Assembly (NCBI GenBank): GCA_963777355.1
Contig: CAVZQK010000018.1
Span: 1 to 64,000 of the forward strand
DNA from: DATJHM01 sp963777355
Lineage (GTDB): Bacteria > Chloroflexota > Ktedonobacteria > Ktedonobacterales > Ktedonobacteraceae
DNA length: 64,000 bases
Direction of reading: 5' to 3'
The position numbers and the translations under genes are program-made. Shown here piece after piece: positions 56,654 through 64,000 of the stretch; the stretch's first letter is position 1, and the number at the start of each line of letters is the position of its first letter. Under the pieces are notes generated by a model. The model saw nothing but the letters and a program-made list of their open reading frames with translations, did no database searches and was not told the origin of the DNA.

Positions 56654-58192
56654 ATGATGAAACTTGATGGAGCGATAACTCCGGCCAACACCCTATTTGT
56701 TTTGCTCTGTTTTGAGGGGCCCGATGTCTACTCGACGGCGGGCGGTTTAGGGACCCGCGTTTCGGAACTCAGTGAAGAACTGGCGGTCCAGGGATATACA
56801 ACGCACTTAATTTATATAGGAGATCCAAACAAGCCAGCGATAGAAGTGCGTGTGAATGGGCGATTGATTCTCAAACGGTGGTCTCAGTGGGTGAGCAAAT
56901 ACTATCCAAATGGTGTTTATGATGGAGAAGAGCAGAAGCTCTATGATTACAATGAAAGTGTGCCCTATCATATCTATCATGAAATAGTACATCCGGCGCA
57001 AGCGGAAAACAAAACAGTGGTCATTATGGGAGAAGATTGGCATACAGCGGAGGCAATGACTCGGACATCTGATCTTCTCAACTGGTATGGTGTACGGCAG
57101 CAGGTATTAATGCTCTGGAATCTTAATAGTTTAATGTCGTTGCACCGTATCAACTGGGGGCGGCTCAACTTTGTAACTACCTTATGCACGGTAAGTAAAT
57201 ATATGAAGCATAAGATGTGGGAGTTAAGCGTCAATCCGCTCGTCATTCCCAATGGTATTCCCACGCGGCATATGGAGCCAGTAGAGCGTACAGCGGTTGA
57301 GCGTTTGCGAACGATAGCGCGCCAGGGAGATCCAAATCGTTTCTTCCTCTTTAAAATTGGGCGTTTTGATCCTGACAAACGTTGGATTATGGCCGTAGAG
57401 GCGGCGGCGCGTTTAAAGCACAGTGGGCACCCAATCACGCTTTTTGTGAGAGGTGGGATAGAGCCGCATGGAGCGGAAGTTTTTCATCGTGCGTATAGTC
57501 TGGGGTTAAGTATTAAAGACGTAGTAGCGCAACGTCCCAATCTAGAGCAGTGTTTAGATGCCATAGAGCAAGCGGGGCCAGCAGATATTTATAATCTGCG
57601 TTTCTTCTTGCCGGAAGAGTTTGTGAGAACCACCTATGCTGCTGCTGATGCCACGCTAGCCAATAGTGGACATGAGCCATTTGGGTTAGTGGCCTTAGAG
57701 GTCATGGCAGCGCAGGGAATCGCCGTCACCGGTTCGACAGGAGAAGATTATGCGATCTCCTTTGAGAATGCGATTGTGACCGAGACGGATGATCCCGATG
57801 AAATTGTAGGGTATCTGTTATATTTGCAGCGTCATCCTGCTGAAAATGAGCGTATTCGCAGAGCCGGACACGAGACGGCGCAGCAATTTTTGTGGGAGCG
57901 TGTAATTGAGAATCTGTTAGGGAAGCTTGAGTTCCTGGCGCGTAAACAGAATATCACCTTGTCCAGCACAACAGCGACGCTTGTAGAGTCAGGCGAGGCC
58001 AGTGCTGTAGGAGAGGACCAGCGGGGAGGTCGTGCGAGAGGAACCGAGCAGTGTAATTTAAGAGGATGGATGACTTATGGTTGCGGATCTGGCGATCTAC
58101 ACTGTGGTTCATCAGCCGCGCCGGTTAAAATTACCGGCGCAGCCAATTCCACGAGGAGCATCAATAGAGGATATTGCCCATTGCCTCTTTGA
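56654..58192 (+). CDS. Glycosyltransferase (GT4/GT5-like, glycogen-synthase-type)
   Basis: A GT-B fold protein of up to 512 residues. The N-terminus has the starch/glycogen synthase-like YSTAGGLGTRVSELSEELAVQGY, and the C-terminal half has KIGRFDPDKRW and the E-x7-E region NSGHEPFGLVALEVMAAQG. With the following GH57 gene it suggests alpha-glucan synthesis. The last 40 codons overlap the GH57 gene and have an odd composition. One base fewer near 58018 would give an acidic end (VVREEPSSVI) with a stop at 58059-58061, ahead of the GH57 start, so a frameshift is possible. AAGGAATCC precedes ATG. Confidence 0.87.
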   Translation: MMKLDGAITPANTLFVLLCFEGPDVYSTAGGLGTRVSELSEELAVQGYTTHLIYIGDPNKPAIEVRVNGRLILKRWSQWVSKYYPNGVYDGEEQKLYDYNESVPYHIYHEIVHPAQAENKTVVIMGEDWHTAEAMTRTSDLLNWYGVRQQVLMLWNLNSLMSLHRINWGRLNFVTTLCTVSKYMKHKMWELSVNPLVIPNGIPTRHMEPVERTAVERLRTIARQGDPNRFFLFKIGRFDPDKRWIMAVEAAARLKHSGHPITLFVRGGIEPHGAEVFHRAYSLGLSIKDVVAQRPNLEQCLDAIEQAGPADIYNLRFFLPEEFVRTTYAAADATLANSGHEPFGLVALEVMAAQGIAVTGSTGEDYAISFENAIVTETDDPDEIVGYLLYLQRHPAENERIRRAGHETAQQFLWERVIENLLGKLEFLARKQNITLSSTTATLVESGEASAVGEDQRGGRARGTEQCNLRGWMTYGCGSGDLHCGSSAAPVKITGAANSTRSINRGYCPLPL

Positions 58193-59474
58193 TGAACGGA
58201 TGAATGAACGTTACTTCCGAAAAGTAGCATTATATAGTTACTATCCAGCGTGTCGTATGTTTCTAGACCTGGTACGCCAGGGAATGCATCTTTCGATTGG
58301 CTTCTCGCTTTCATTTATTCGCCAGGCGGCGCTCTGGGACATGCAGCTACTGGACCTTTTTCGGGAGTTAGTTGCGCATGAGAATGTCGAATTAATTGGA
58401 GTCGAGCCCTATCATAGTTTTCTTTTTCTATTGGATCTACCGGCCTTTGTAGTACGTATGCGGAAAATGGCGGAGGAGCTGGAACAGATCTTTGGCAAGC
58501 GTCCGGTAGTGACCGATACAACAGAGATGTGTATGTCGAAGGGTCTCTACCAGGCTTTGGATACCGCAGGTTTTCGAGGGGCGTTGTTGGATGGGCGTCC
58601 CTGGGTGATGGAATGGCGTGAGAGCACTCATCTTTACAACAGCAATGACAATGTGCCCTATGCGAGGCCTTTTGAAGAGAAGAAGAGTGGGAGACGTACA
58701 CGTAAGAAAGTCTCGAAGCTGATAGACGGAACACCGTCGAGCGAAGGTCCTTATCTACTTACGCGCCATCTGGAACTGAGCGATGATGTTGGTTATCGTT
58801 TTTCTAATCGCAGTTGGCATGGTTATCCTCTTTATGCAGACACCTATGCCAATTGGATTGCGCACAGTGGGGGGGACATGATGTTGTTAGGTTGGGACTT
58901 CGAGACGTTTGGTGAACATCATCGGCAAGACAGCGGCATCTTTGAGTTTATGCGTGCATTGCCCGCTGAACTCGCAGGTCGCAAAGTAGAGACGTATACA
59001 GCCAGCCAGCTTATTGAGCGTCACCGTGTCCATGCCTATCAACTGCCGTTGCCAATTGAGCCGACAACCTGGGCAGGGAGTGGTGGTATGGAATTTTTCC
59101 TGGGCAACAGTGCACAGCAGAATATCTTACAACTCATGAATCATGTCTATAACATGGCCAGACTCACCGAAGACCTGGATCTCATTGATCTGGCAGTCTG
59201 GCTCACCCAATCGGACAACCTGCACTTTGATTCAGTGGTATGGGAGAAATGGGCCAGAGGCAGAAGTCTCGGCATATTTTACGCCCGACAGAGTGGTGGA
59301 AGTTGGGGTCACAACGGAGTTATTCAAGAGCAACAGCAGGTGTACGTCAATGCATTGCGAGCAATGGAGCCTTACCTGCCAGTAAAAGCGTTACGTAGAG
59401 CCACACGCAAGAGCGAAAAGAGTTCGGCCAATTTGCTGGAAGGAGCGAGAGAACTGGCATTTGCTTCTAGCTAA
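58077..59474 (+). CDS. GH57-family glycoside hydrolase
   Basis: A 465-residue protein with a GH57 (beta/alpha)7 barrel. The start LAIYTVVHQPRRLK, GVEPYHSFLFLL, the TDTTEMCMSKGLY block and the catalytic-acid region MMLLGWDFETFGEHH are typical of alpha-amylase and alpha-glucan branching enzymes of this family. The C-terminal helical domain contains the LDLIDLAVWLTQSDN segment. GT4 next to GH57 is a known alpha-glucan synthesis or remodelling arrangement. The exact activity (amylase, branching or transferase) is not decided. Confidence 0.9.
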   Translation: MVADLAIYTVVHQPRRLKLPAQPIPRGASIEDIAHCLFDERMNERYFRKVALYSYYPACRMFLDLVRQGMHLSIGFSLSFIRQAALWDMQLLDLFRELVAHENVELIGVEPYHSFLFLLDLPAFVVRMRKMAEELEQIFGKRPVVTDTTEMCMSKGLYQALDTAGFRGALLDGRPWVMEWRESTHLYNSNDNVPYARPFEEKKSGRRTRKKVSKLIDGTPSSEGPYLLTRHLELSDDVGYRFSNRSWHGYPLYADTYANWIAHSGGDMMLLGWDFETFGEHHRQDSGIFEFMRALPAELAGRKVETYTASQLIERHRVHAYQLPLPIEPTTWAGSGGMEFFLGNSAQQNILQLMNHVYNMARLTEDLDLIDLAVWLTQSDNLHFDSVVWEKWARGRSLGIFYARQSGGSWGHNGVIQEQQQVYVNALRAMEPYLPVKALRRATRKSEKSSANLLEGARELAFASS

Positions 59475-59578
59475 TTTCAGTATCCTCAAACGGGTCGAGA
59501 AAGGACAGGTGCTCCTGCCATCCCCAGCAAGGATAGTCTACCTACGAAACCCGAAAAGATCAAGTAGAAATGCACTAG
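59475..59578 (+). repeat. 105-bp dispersed repeat, copy 2
   Basis: It starts directly after the GH57 stop codon and matches the copy at 8762-8866, in the same direction relative to the preceding gene. Conserved blocks include CGAGAAAGGACA, GTGCTCCTGCC and AGAAATGCACTAG-type ends. The spacer to 59818 holds also a terminator. Confidence 0.8.
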
Positions 59579-59603
59579 GATTGTGGATTCAGATGAAGCA
59601 GAG

Positions 59604-59645
59604 AGAAGCAGAATAACAAAACGAGGCTTATTCTGCTTCTTTTTG
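59604..59645 (+). terminator. Terminator after the GH57 gene
   Basis: AGAAGCAGAATAA (59604-59616) pairs perfectly with TTATTCTGCTTCT (59628-59640), followed by TTTTT. Confidence 0.85.
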
Positions 59646-59818
59646 TGTTTAAAGTCAGAGTCACATAATTGTGCTGTTTAAATCCAGGTAAAGAAATGTG
59701 CAGAACAGCTATTACTTTTTACTCAGTCATGCGCGAAAGATTGACGGGAGAGGGTCTATTTAGATAGACTCGTCACAAGGACAGAAATAAAACAAAGAAA
59801 ACGGTAATGAGGTAGGAT

Positions 59819-60951
59819 ATGTCACAATTTAGGAGCCCTCAGGGACGTCAAGCGAAGACGATTGAAGTGGCTGAGGCAAGCTATATAGATACACTCTCCA
59901 CAACCCCTCCCATTACCAGTCCACTCCTTTATACTTTACAACCGCAAGAGTTCCTCTCCACCGATCAACTAGATTTTGCATCGACCGCCGAAGTTGACAC
60001 AGAGCAGCTTGAATTCCCTTCGGCATTACCCTTTCCTTTAGAGATAGGGAATAGCGAGACAGGGAATAGCACTCGCGAACTAAATGGGTCGAGTATAGAG
60101 GTAGGAAACAGCACGCAAGAGCTGAGTGAGCCACGCATTACGCGCGATCTTGGAGGAGCAAACGCGACGCGTGTACTCTCACCGATGGCAACGAGAACGC
60201 TAACCAATACGCTTTCAGAGGCAGCGCCATTGCCAGGGAAGGGACGGACAGCCGTCGTTATACCTGGAAAGAAAAAGAAAGCGCCGAAAACGCAGCTCAA
60301 GCGGATGCATCCACGCTTGCGTTACGGATTAATCGTGGGATCAATGATAGGGATCATAGGAGTTGCTCTAATGACCCTGACGCCGTTGAACAACGATCAG
60401 AATCAGTTGCCAGCCTTAAGCACAGTAGTCAGGTGGATACAGACGCAGCAGATCACCTGGAATGTTAGTAGTCGTGTTGCAGATGAGCAAATCAGGGAAC
60501 GACAGACACAACAAATACGCCCCCGTCACCGCTAAGCCCTGGTGGTCCAATCACCATTTTGCCAACGAGCCAGTATGTAGCGATTGCCAGGCAGGCCGCA
60601 CTAGCAGTAGGGATATCGCCAGTCTATTTTGTCAATCAGATTAATGCAGAGAGCAGTTTCAACCCCTATGCAGTCTCGCCTGTAGGAGCGGTAGGAATAG
60701 CACAATTTTTACCATCGACAGCGGCAGGGCTGGGTATTAATCCGTATGATCCGATTCAGGCCTTGAACGGGGCAGCGCTCCATATGGCTACGATGACGAG
60801 GACCTACAATGGGAATTATGCGATGGCTCTGGCAGCATATAATGCTGGTCCGGGAGTCGTCGATTACGCGGTGCAGCAGGGGGGAGCCAACTGGATGAAT
60901 TTCGTCCCCTACGAGACGCGGCAATATATTTACAAAATCATGGGGATTTGA
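59819..60951 (+). CDS. Membrane-anchored lytic transglycosylase, -1 frameshift
   Basis: The first part has a cytoplasmic Ser/Thr/Glu-rich region of about 160 residues and one membrane helix (LRYGLIVGSMIGIIGVALM). The second frame has a Pro-rich linker and an SLT domain: catalytic Glu in INAESSFNPYAVSP, GAVGIAQFLPSTA, and YAMALAAYNAGPGVVD. The frames overlap between 60487 and 60532. One added base there (for example at the AAA at 60489-60491) joins them into 377 codons. The enzyme should cut peptidoglycan glycan strands outside the cell. Confidence 0.86.
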
Positions 60952-61175
60952 CCTCTCCCCATGTCCAAATGACAGGGATTTTTAGAGTTGCCTATAGGGA
61001 TGAAGGCGAGAAGGGGGCGAGGTAAACTTTGCTTCAATGTATATGTATCTATCTGGCAGATAGGATGGCATTGACGTATATTGTGGGGGCGTGATACAGT
61101 AGAGTCCTTATGAAATGAAAGCTGGGGCTTTGGTGAGGTGCGGAGAGGCTTGCGCTTGTTAGCGAAAGAGTGTTC

Positions 61176-61790
61176 ATGCCAGATATACATATACGCTCGC
61201 ACAAAGATATTCTCTGGTTGATATTAGACAAACAGCCATTAAATCCTTTAACACCTGAGATGCTGGAGCAATTGACGGCAGCGCTCAATAGAGCGAGGCA
61301 AGTACAGCCAAGATTAGTGGTATTGACCAGTATGGGGGAGCGTGCATTTTGTACTGGCATAAAGCTGCCGGGCGACGCTGAGTCTGAGCAGGAAGCATTT
61401 CTGCTGGTAGCGAGAGATACCGATGAAGCCTTTCAGGTTTTACGTAGGCAAGGGATATCAACGGTAGCTCTAGTCAAAGGAAGTGCATTTAGAGCTGGTT
61501 GTGAATTAGCCGCATTTTGTGAAACGATCATCGCACGTGATGATGCTGAATTCCGTCTCCCCTCAATCACAGGAAAAATTTTCCCCTCCTCACTTGCTAT
61601 TTATCTCCCCGATCTTCTAGGAGCGTCGGTCTCGGCCCAGTTAGCTCAGAGCGGAGAGACGCTGTCTGCCCAGAAGGCCCTTCACCTGGGGCTGGTACAC
61701 CAGGTTATTCCCAGGAGGCGTTTTCTCAATGATAGCGAAGAACTGCTCGTAATGTTAGCGAATGTAGGACCAGGCGTGCAGAAGCCTTAG
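61176..61790 (+). CDS. Short enoyl-CoA hydratase/isomerase-like (crotonase) protein
   Basis: A 204-residue crotonase-fold protein. The start has ILWLILDKQPLNPLTPEML and the first oxyanion-hole region TSMGERAFCTGIKL; the second is KGSAFRAGCELAAFC, with C/E in place of the usual Gly-Gly pair. The typical Glu/Asp catalytic positions were not seen. It is about 50 residues shorter than usual, so it may not be a hydratase. GTG 61170 is an alternative start. Substrate unknown. Confidence 0.75.
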   Translation: MPDIHIRSHKDILWLILDKQPLNPLTPEMLEQLTAALNRARQVQPRLVVLTSMGERAFCTGIKLPGDAESEQEAFLLVARDTDEAFQVLRRQGISTVALVKGSAFRAGCELAAFCETIIARDDAEFRLPSITGKIFPSSLAIYLPDLLGASVSAQLAQSGETLSAQKALHLGLVHQVIPRRRFLNDSEELLVMLANVGPGVQKP

Positions 61791-61862
61791 GCTATGGTAG
61801 AGATGGAAAGTGGAGGGGCGGAGCAAGTTGCCGCCCTTAAGGGATTGAAAATTGAAATAAAA

Positions 61863-62984
61863 TTATGGGATTGAAGAAAAGATTGAAACATTGGATGCGA
61901 GGTCAGCGAAATGCTGTTTTAAGCCTGCGCCGAAACCTGTTGCTGTGCCATCATAGTTACTAATAAGGGCGGGAAACCGTTTGCAGTCAGCGACATTCCA
62001 GGACCAGCCGAGGTAGCCGACGTGCATCTGATCCAGCAAATTCATCGTTAAATCGATATAGCCATGCTGGCAGTCATTTTCCCCTAGTTCGCCCACGAGG
62101 ACAGGAGTATCGACGAGGATAGGTTGAATATTCTTTTGTATGCAGGAAGTATCAGCGCATTGAATAAAATTATAGGAGTGGAACGAGGCCATAAGATTGT
62201 GGTCCGGGTCCTGTGGTTTATTATTATTCCAATCAACCAGATTGCCAGCATAGCTAAGACCACCAGCAAGCAGTACATTATGAGAGCCAGAAGTGCGGAC
62301 GGCATTGACCAGGCTTTGCATCCCAGCCACGGCATAATCAATCTTCTCGCAAGGGGCTGTTGAGGGAGAAAAGCTGCCTTCGAGCCAGCAAGTCCATGTA
62401 GAGGGAAACGGCTCATTATACAGGTCAAAGAGAACAGAAGAATTATTTTTAAACGTATTTGCCACAGAAGACCAGAATAGGGGTGAATGATCGGCATCAG
62501 GCATTGCCAACTGTTTTTTTGCCAATGTCTGACCAGGAGCGGCCCAGTGCAGATCGAGAATCACAATAATATTTTTGGAGTTAAGCAAATGAACATAATC
62601 AGCGATTGCTTTTTGGTAAGCAGGACCGGAATAATTTGCGGGAACTCCATTCAGACCAAGCCAGCAGTCCTCATTCAGGGGAATCCGCACCACATTAATA
62701 TGCCAGCTTGCCATAGTATCAACCGAGGCAGCATCACTGGGACCATCGAAAAAGCCATTTCCTTGTACGCACATATACTCAGTTCCTGAGCGATTTACGC
62801 CGTGTAAAATCACTGTCTGGCCTTTATCATTGACAAGCTTATTACCAGAGACCTGTAAGCCCGTGATGGATGGTGGTGTCAGTAGGACGACGCGGACGGC
62901 AAGAACCGCACCAATAACAAGAAGGCATAGAAATAGAATAAAGACAATAATAGCAAAGCGAGTAGGTCGCAATCTAGTTTTCAA
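61863..62984 (-). CDS. GH5-family glycoside hydrolase (cellulase-like), membrane-anchored
   Basis: A 373-residue enzyme. One N-terminal membrane helix (about residues 10-33) acts as signal anchor. The barrel has LHGVNRSGTEYMC, VVRIPLNEDCW, the NEP motif with the acid/base Glu in FDLYNEPFPS, FHSYN and the nucleophile Glu in VLVGELGEND. These are the family GH5 signatures, pointing to a beta-1,4-glucanase or related activity. The substrate is not proven. Two Cys pairs may stabilise the outer domain. Confidence 0.93.
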   Translation of the reverse strand: MKTRLRPTRFAIIVFILFLCLLVIGAVLAVRVVLLTPPSITGLQVSGNKLVNDKGQTVILHGVNRSGTEYMCVQGNGFFDGPSDAASVDTMASWHINVVRIPLNEDCWLGLNGVPANYSGPAYQKAIADYVHLLNSKNIIVILDLHWAAPGQTLAKKQLAMPDADHSPLFWSSVANTFKNNSSVLFDLYNEPFPSTWTCWLEGSFSPSTAPCEKIDYAVAGMQSLVNAVRTSGSHNVLLAGGLSYAGNLVDWNNNKPQDPDHNLMASFHSYNFIQCADTSCIQKNIQPILVDTPVLVGELGENDCQHGYIDLTMNLLDQMHVGYLGWSWNVADCKRFPALISNYDGTATGFGAGLKQHFADLASNVSIFSSIP

Positions 62985-63099
62985 TGTTCATACACCTTTT
63001 TCTTAATAGGGTATTAAAAAAGAGAATACAATATTTATGCCAGCATATATTGTACCATTGTCATAGTTATTACTAAAGAGAATGTGGTTTTTACAGAGC

Positions 63100-63219
63100 T
63101 TATTTCCTATGTACCTGAGGCTTTTCACGATATTTTTGTACAGCGATAGCTATGATAGCGGTGAGAAGGACTATTGCGGCGGCAACATAATGAAGAGAAT
63201 TTTCGAGGAATGTGAGCAA
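63100..63219 (-). CDS. Possible small single-helix membrane protein
   Basis: A minus-strand frame open from 63294 to a TAA at 63100-63102 encodes YVAAAIVLLTAIIAIAVQKY followed by a basic end, a convincing membrane helix with positive-inside tail. The only start is TTG at 63219 with no clear ribosome site, so it could instead be the end of a broken gene. The plus-strand frame in the same place is a shadow. Confidence 0.25.
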   Translation of the reverse strand: MLTFLENSLHYVAAAIVLLTAIIAIAVQKYREKPQVHRK

Positions 63220-63349
63220 AGAAAATTGTTGAGGGGTAAAGTTAAACAGAGAGAAGAAAGGCTGACGGGAACTTTTGAGAACGGAGAAACGTCTCTATAG
63301 CAGAATGAGGTGTGGGCGTTGAAGGTATAGAGAAGAGGAGTTTGTCAGC

Positions 63350-63876
63350 ATGAAGAAGGCGCAACAGAAAAATTCTCATGGCGTTTCGGGGTCATGTTAT
63401 GTTCAATAGGGCTTTTGTTTCTCCTGGCTGCTTGTGGTAGTAGTCAGAGCACAGGTGGTCCAGGTTCGTCAGGCGGGGGAACTGTGCCGCCCGCCAGCCC
63501 AACGGCATCCGCAGGGTCTACAAGCGTTACAGGGTGTCCAAGCAATGAGGTGGTAACAGGGACACCAGCGAAGGCAAATGTTACCGTGCAAGCGAATCTA
63601 GTGAAGGATAGCGTCACGGCGCATACAGGTGATCTGATAGAAGTGCGTTTACCCTTTGGGCAAAAGTGGAATGGTCCGACCAGTTCACTAGGAGTGTTAC
63701 AAATTCAAGATCCGATAGGTTATCCGCTCACTTCCGATCATGTATGTATCTGGCGCTTCCAGGCGAAAGCGAGTGGTTCGACGACGTTAGACTTCACGGG
63801 ACGAGCAATCTGTGCGCCAGGGAAAATGTGTCCTCTGTATGTTGAAAACATCTCTTTCACTGTGGATGTGAAATGA
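63350..63876 (+). CDS. Lipoprotein, -1 frameshift in the signal peptide
   Basis: Reading from ATG 63350 (AGGAG upstream) gives MKKAQQK, then a stop after frame drift; the next frame from 63394 gives MLCSIGLLFLLAAC, a lipobox. One added A in the A5 run at 63368-63372 joins them as a perfect lipoprotein signal peptide of a 175-codon gene. The mature part has a Gly/Ser/Pro linker and a beta-sandwich of about 110 residues with four Cys. The second half is of the chagasin or protease-inhibitor-like type (low confidence: SVTAHTGDLIEVRLP, IWRFQAKASGSTTLDF). Function unproven. Confidence 0.78.
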
Positions 63877-63915
63877 TAAAGAGGGCTCGATAATAATTAT
63901 CCAGGCTCATTTTGT

Positions 63916-63978
63916 GGATCTGACTACCTCCAGCCTTGTCTTAATCGGGTCAGAGGGTAGTCAGATCCCTTTTTTTCT
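63916..63978 (+). terminator. Terminator after the lipoprotein gene
   Basis: GGATCTGACTACC (63916-63928) pairs perfectly with GGTAGTCAGATCC (63956-63968), followed by a run of T. Confidence 0.85.
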
Positions 63979-64000
63979 TGGATTCGCTGAAAATATAGAT

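Noticed and set aside
63082..63300. 72-codon plus-strand frame
   Set aside because: No ribosome site or family; composition fits a shadow of the minus-strand hydrophobic frame.
1..64000. tRNA or rRNA genes
   Set aside because: No T-arm GTTCGAATC-type motif with matching acceptor stem and no rRNA-like stretch was seen on reading both strands; short genes could still be missed by eye.

Overview
The window reads as chromosomal DNA of a member of the Chloroflexota, most likely class Ktedonobacteria (Ktedonobacter-like). The inference rests on gene content: several zinc-ribbon and PASTA Ser/Thr kinases, MoxR/DUF58/DUF4129 partners, a DUF4388 protein, an intact IscB with its upstream RNA, many membrane-anchored glycosidases, and sigma70-type promoters. 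No rRNA, tRNA or CRISPR array was seen. The species is not proven by the sequence itself.

Layout. 1-8.1 kb: end of a sensor kinase, a MoxR-DUF58 pair, a truncated Rpn-family protein, and a minus-strand run of HAS-barrel protein, HerA ATPase, membrane protein and GT9 glycosyltransferase. 8.3-13.9 kb: ArsR-type regulator, receiver protein, class V aminotransferase, acetyltransferase, superoxide dismutase, and a lipoprotein between 22-bp inverted repeats. 13.9-19.6 kb: glutamine synthetase-like enzyme, a DnaA-box cluster, a BNR lipoprotein, a DUF4129 membrane protein and a pentapeptide-repeat protein. 20-27.4 kb: aldo/keto reductase, dnaN-recF with paired palindromes at its promoter, a CarH-like B12 photoreceptor coupled to a membrane protein, and rplU-rpmA with a long leader. 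27.8-38.9 kb: a membrane-anchored glycosidase, a secreted protein of unknown role, purH with a degenerate cyclohydrolase half, psuG, an alpha/beta hydrolase and a YbdK-like ligase. 39-47.6 kb: regulators, a Ser/Thr kinase, a glycine-zipper protein, a DUF4388 protein, a histidine kinase and FmdB. 47.8-53.9 kb: uvrC, iscB with its omega RNA, and selB. 54.3-64 kb: a PASTA kinase, a GT4-GH57 alpha-glucan pair, a lytic transglycosylase, a crotonase-like protein, a GH5 cellulase-like protein and a lipoprotein.

The themes that stand out are the following. (1) An IscB with all RuvC and HNH residues present, preceded by a hairpin-rich omega RNA region, has its stop codon overlapping the uvrC start. 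(2) PurH keeps its AICAR transformylase half but has lost the conserved IMP cyclohydrolase residues. (3) Replication-linked DNA is present: three perfect DnaA boxes 7 kb from dnaN-recF. (4) There are two families of dispersed intergenic repeats. (5) At least seven genes, including recF and uvrC, are broken by single-base indels, several in homopolymers. In each case the restored length is an exact number of codons, so read errors in the assembly are the simplest explanation and these genes should not be taken as true pseudogenes without checking.
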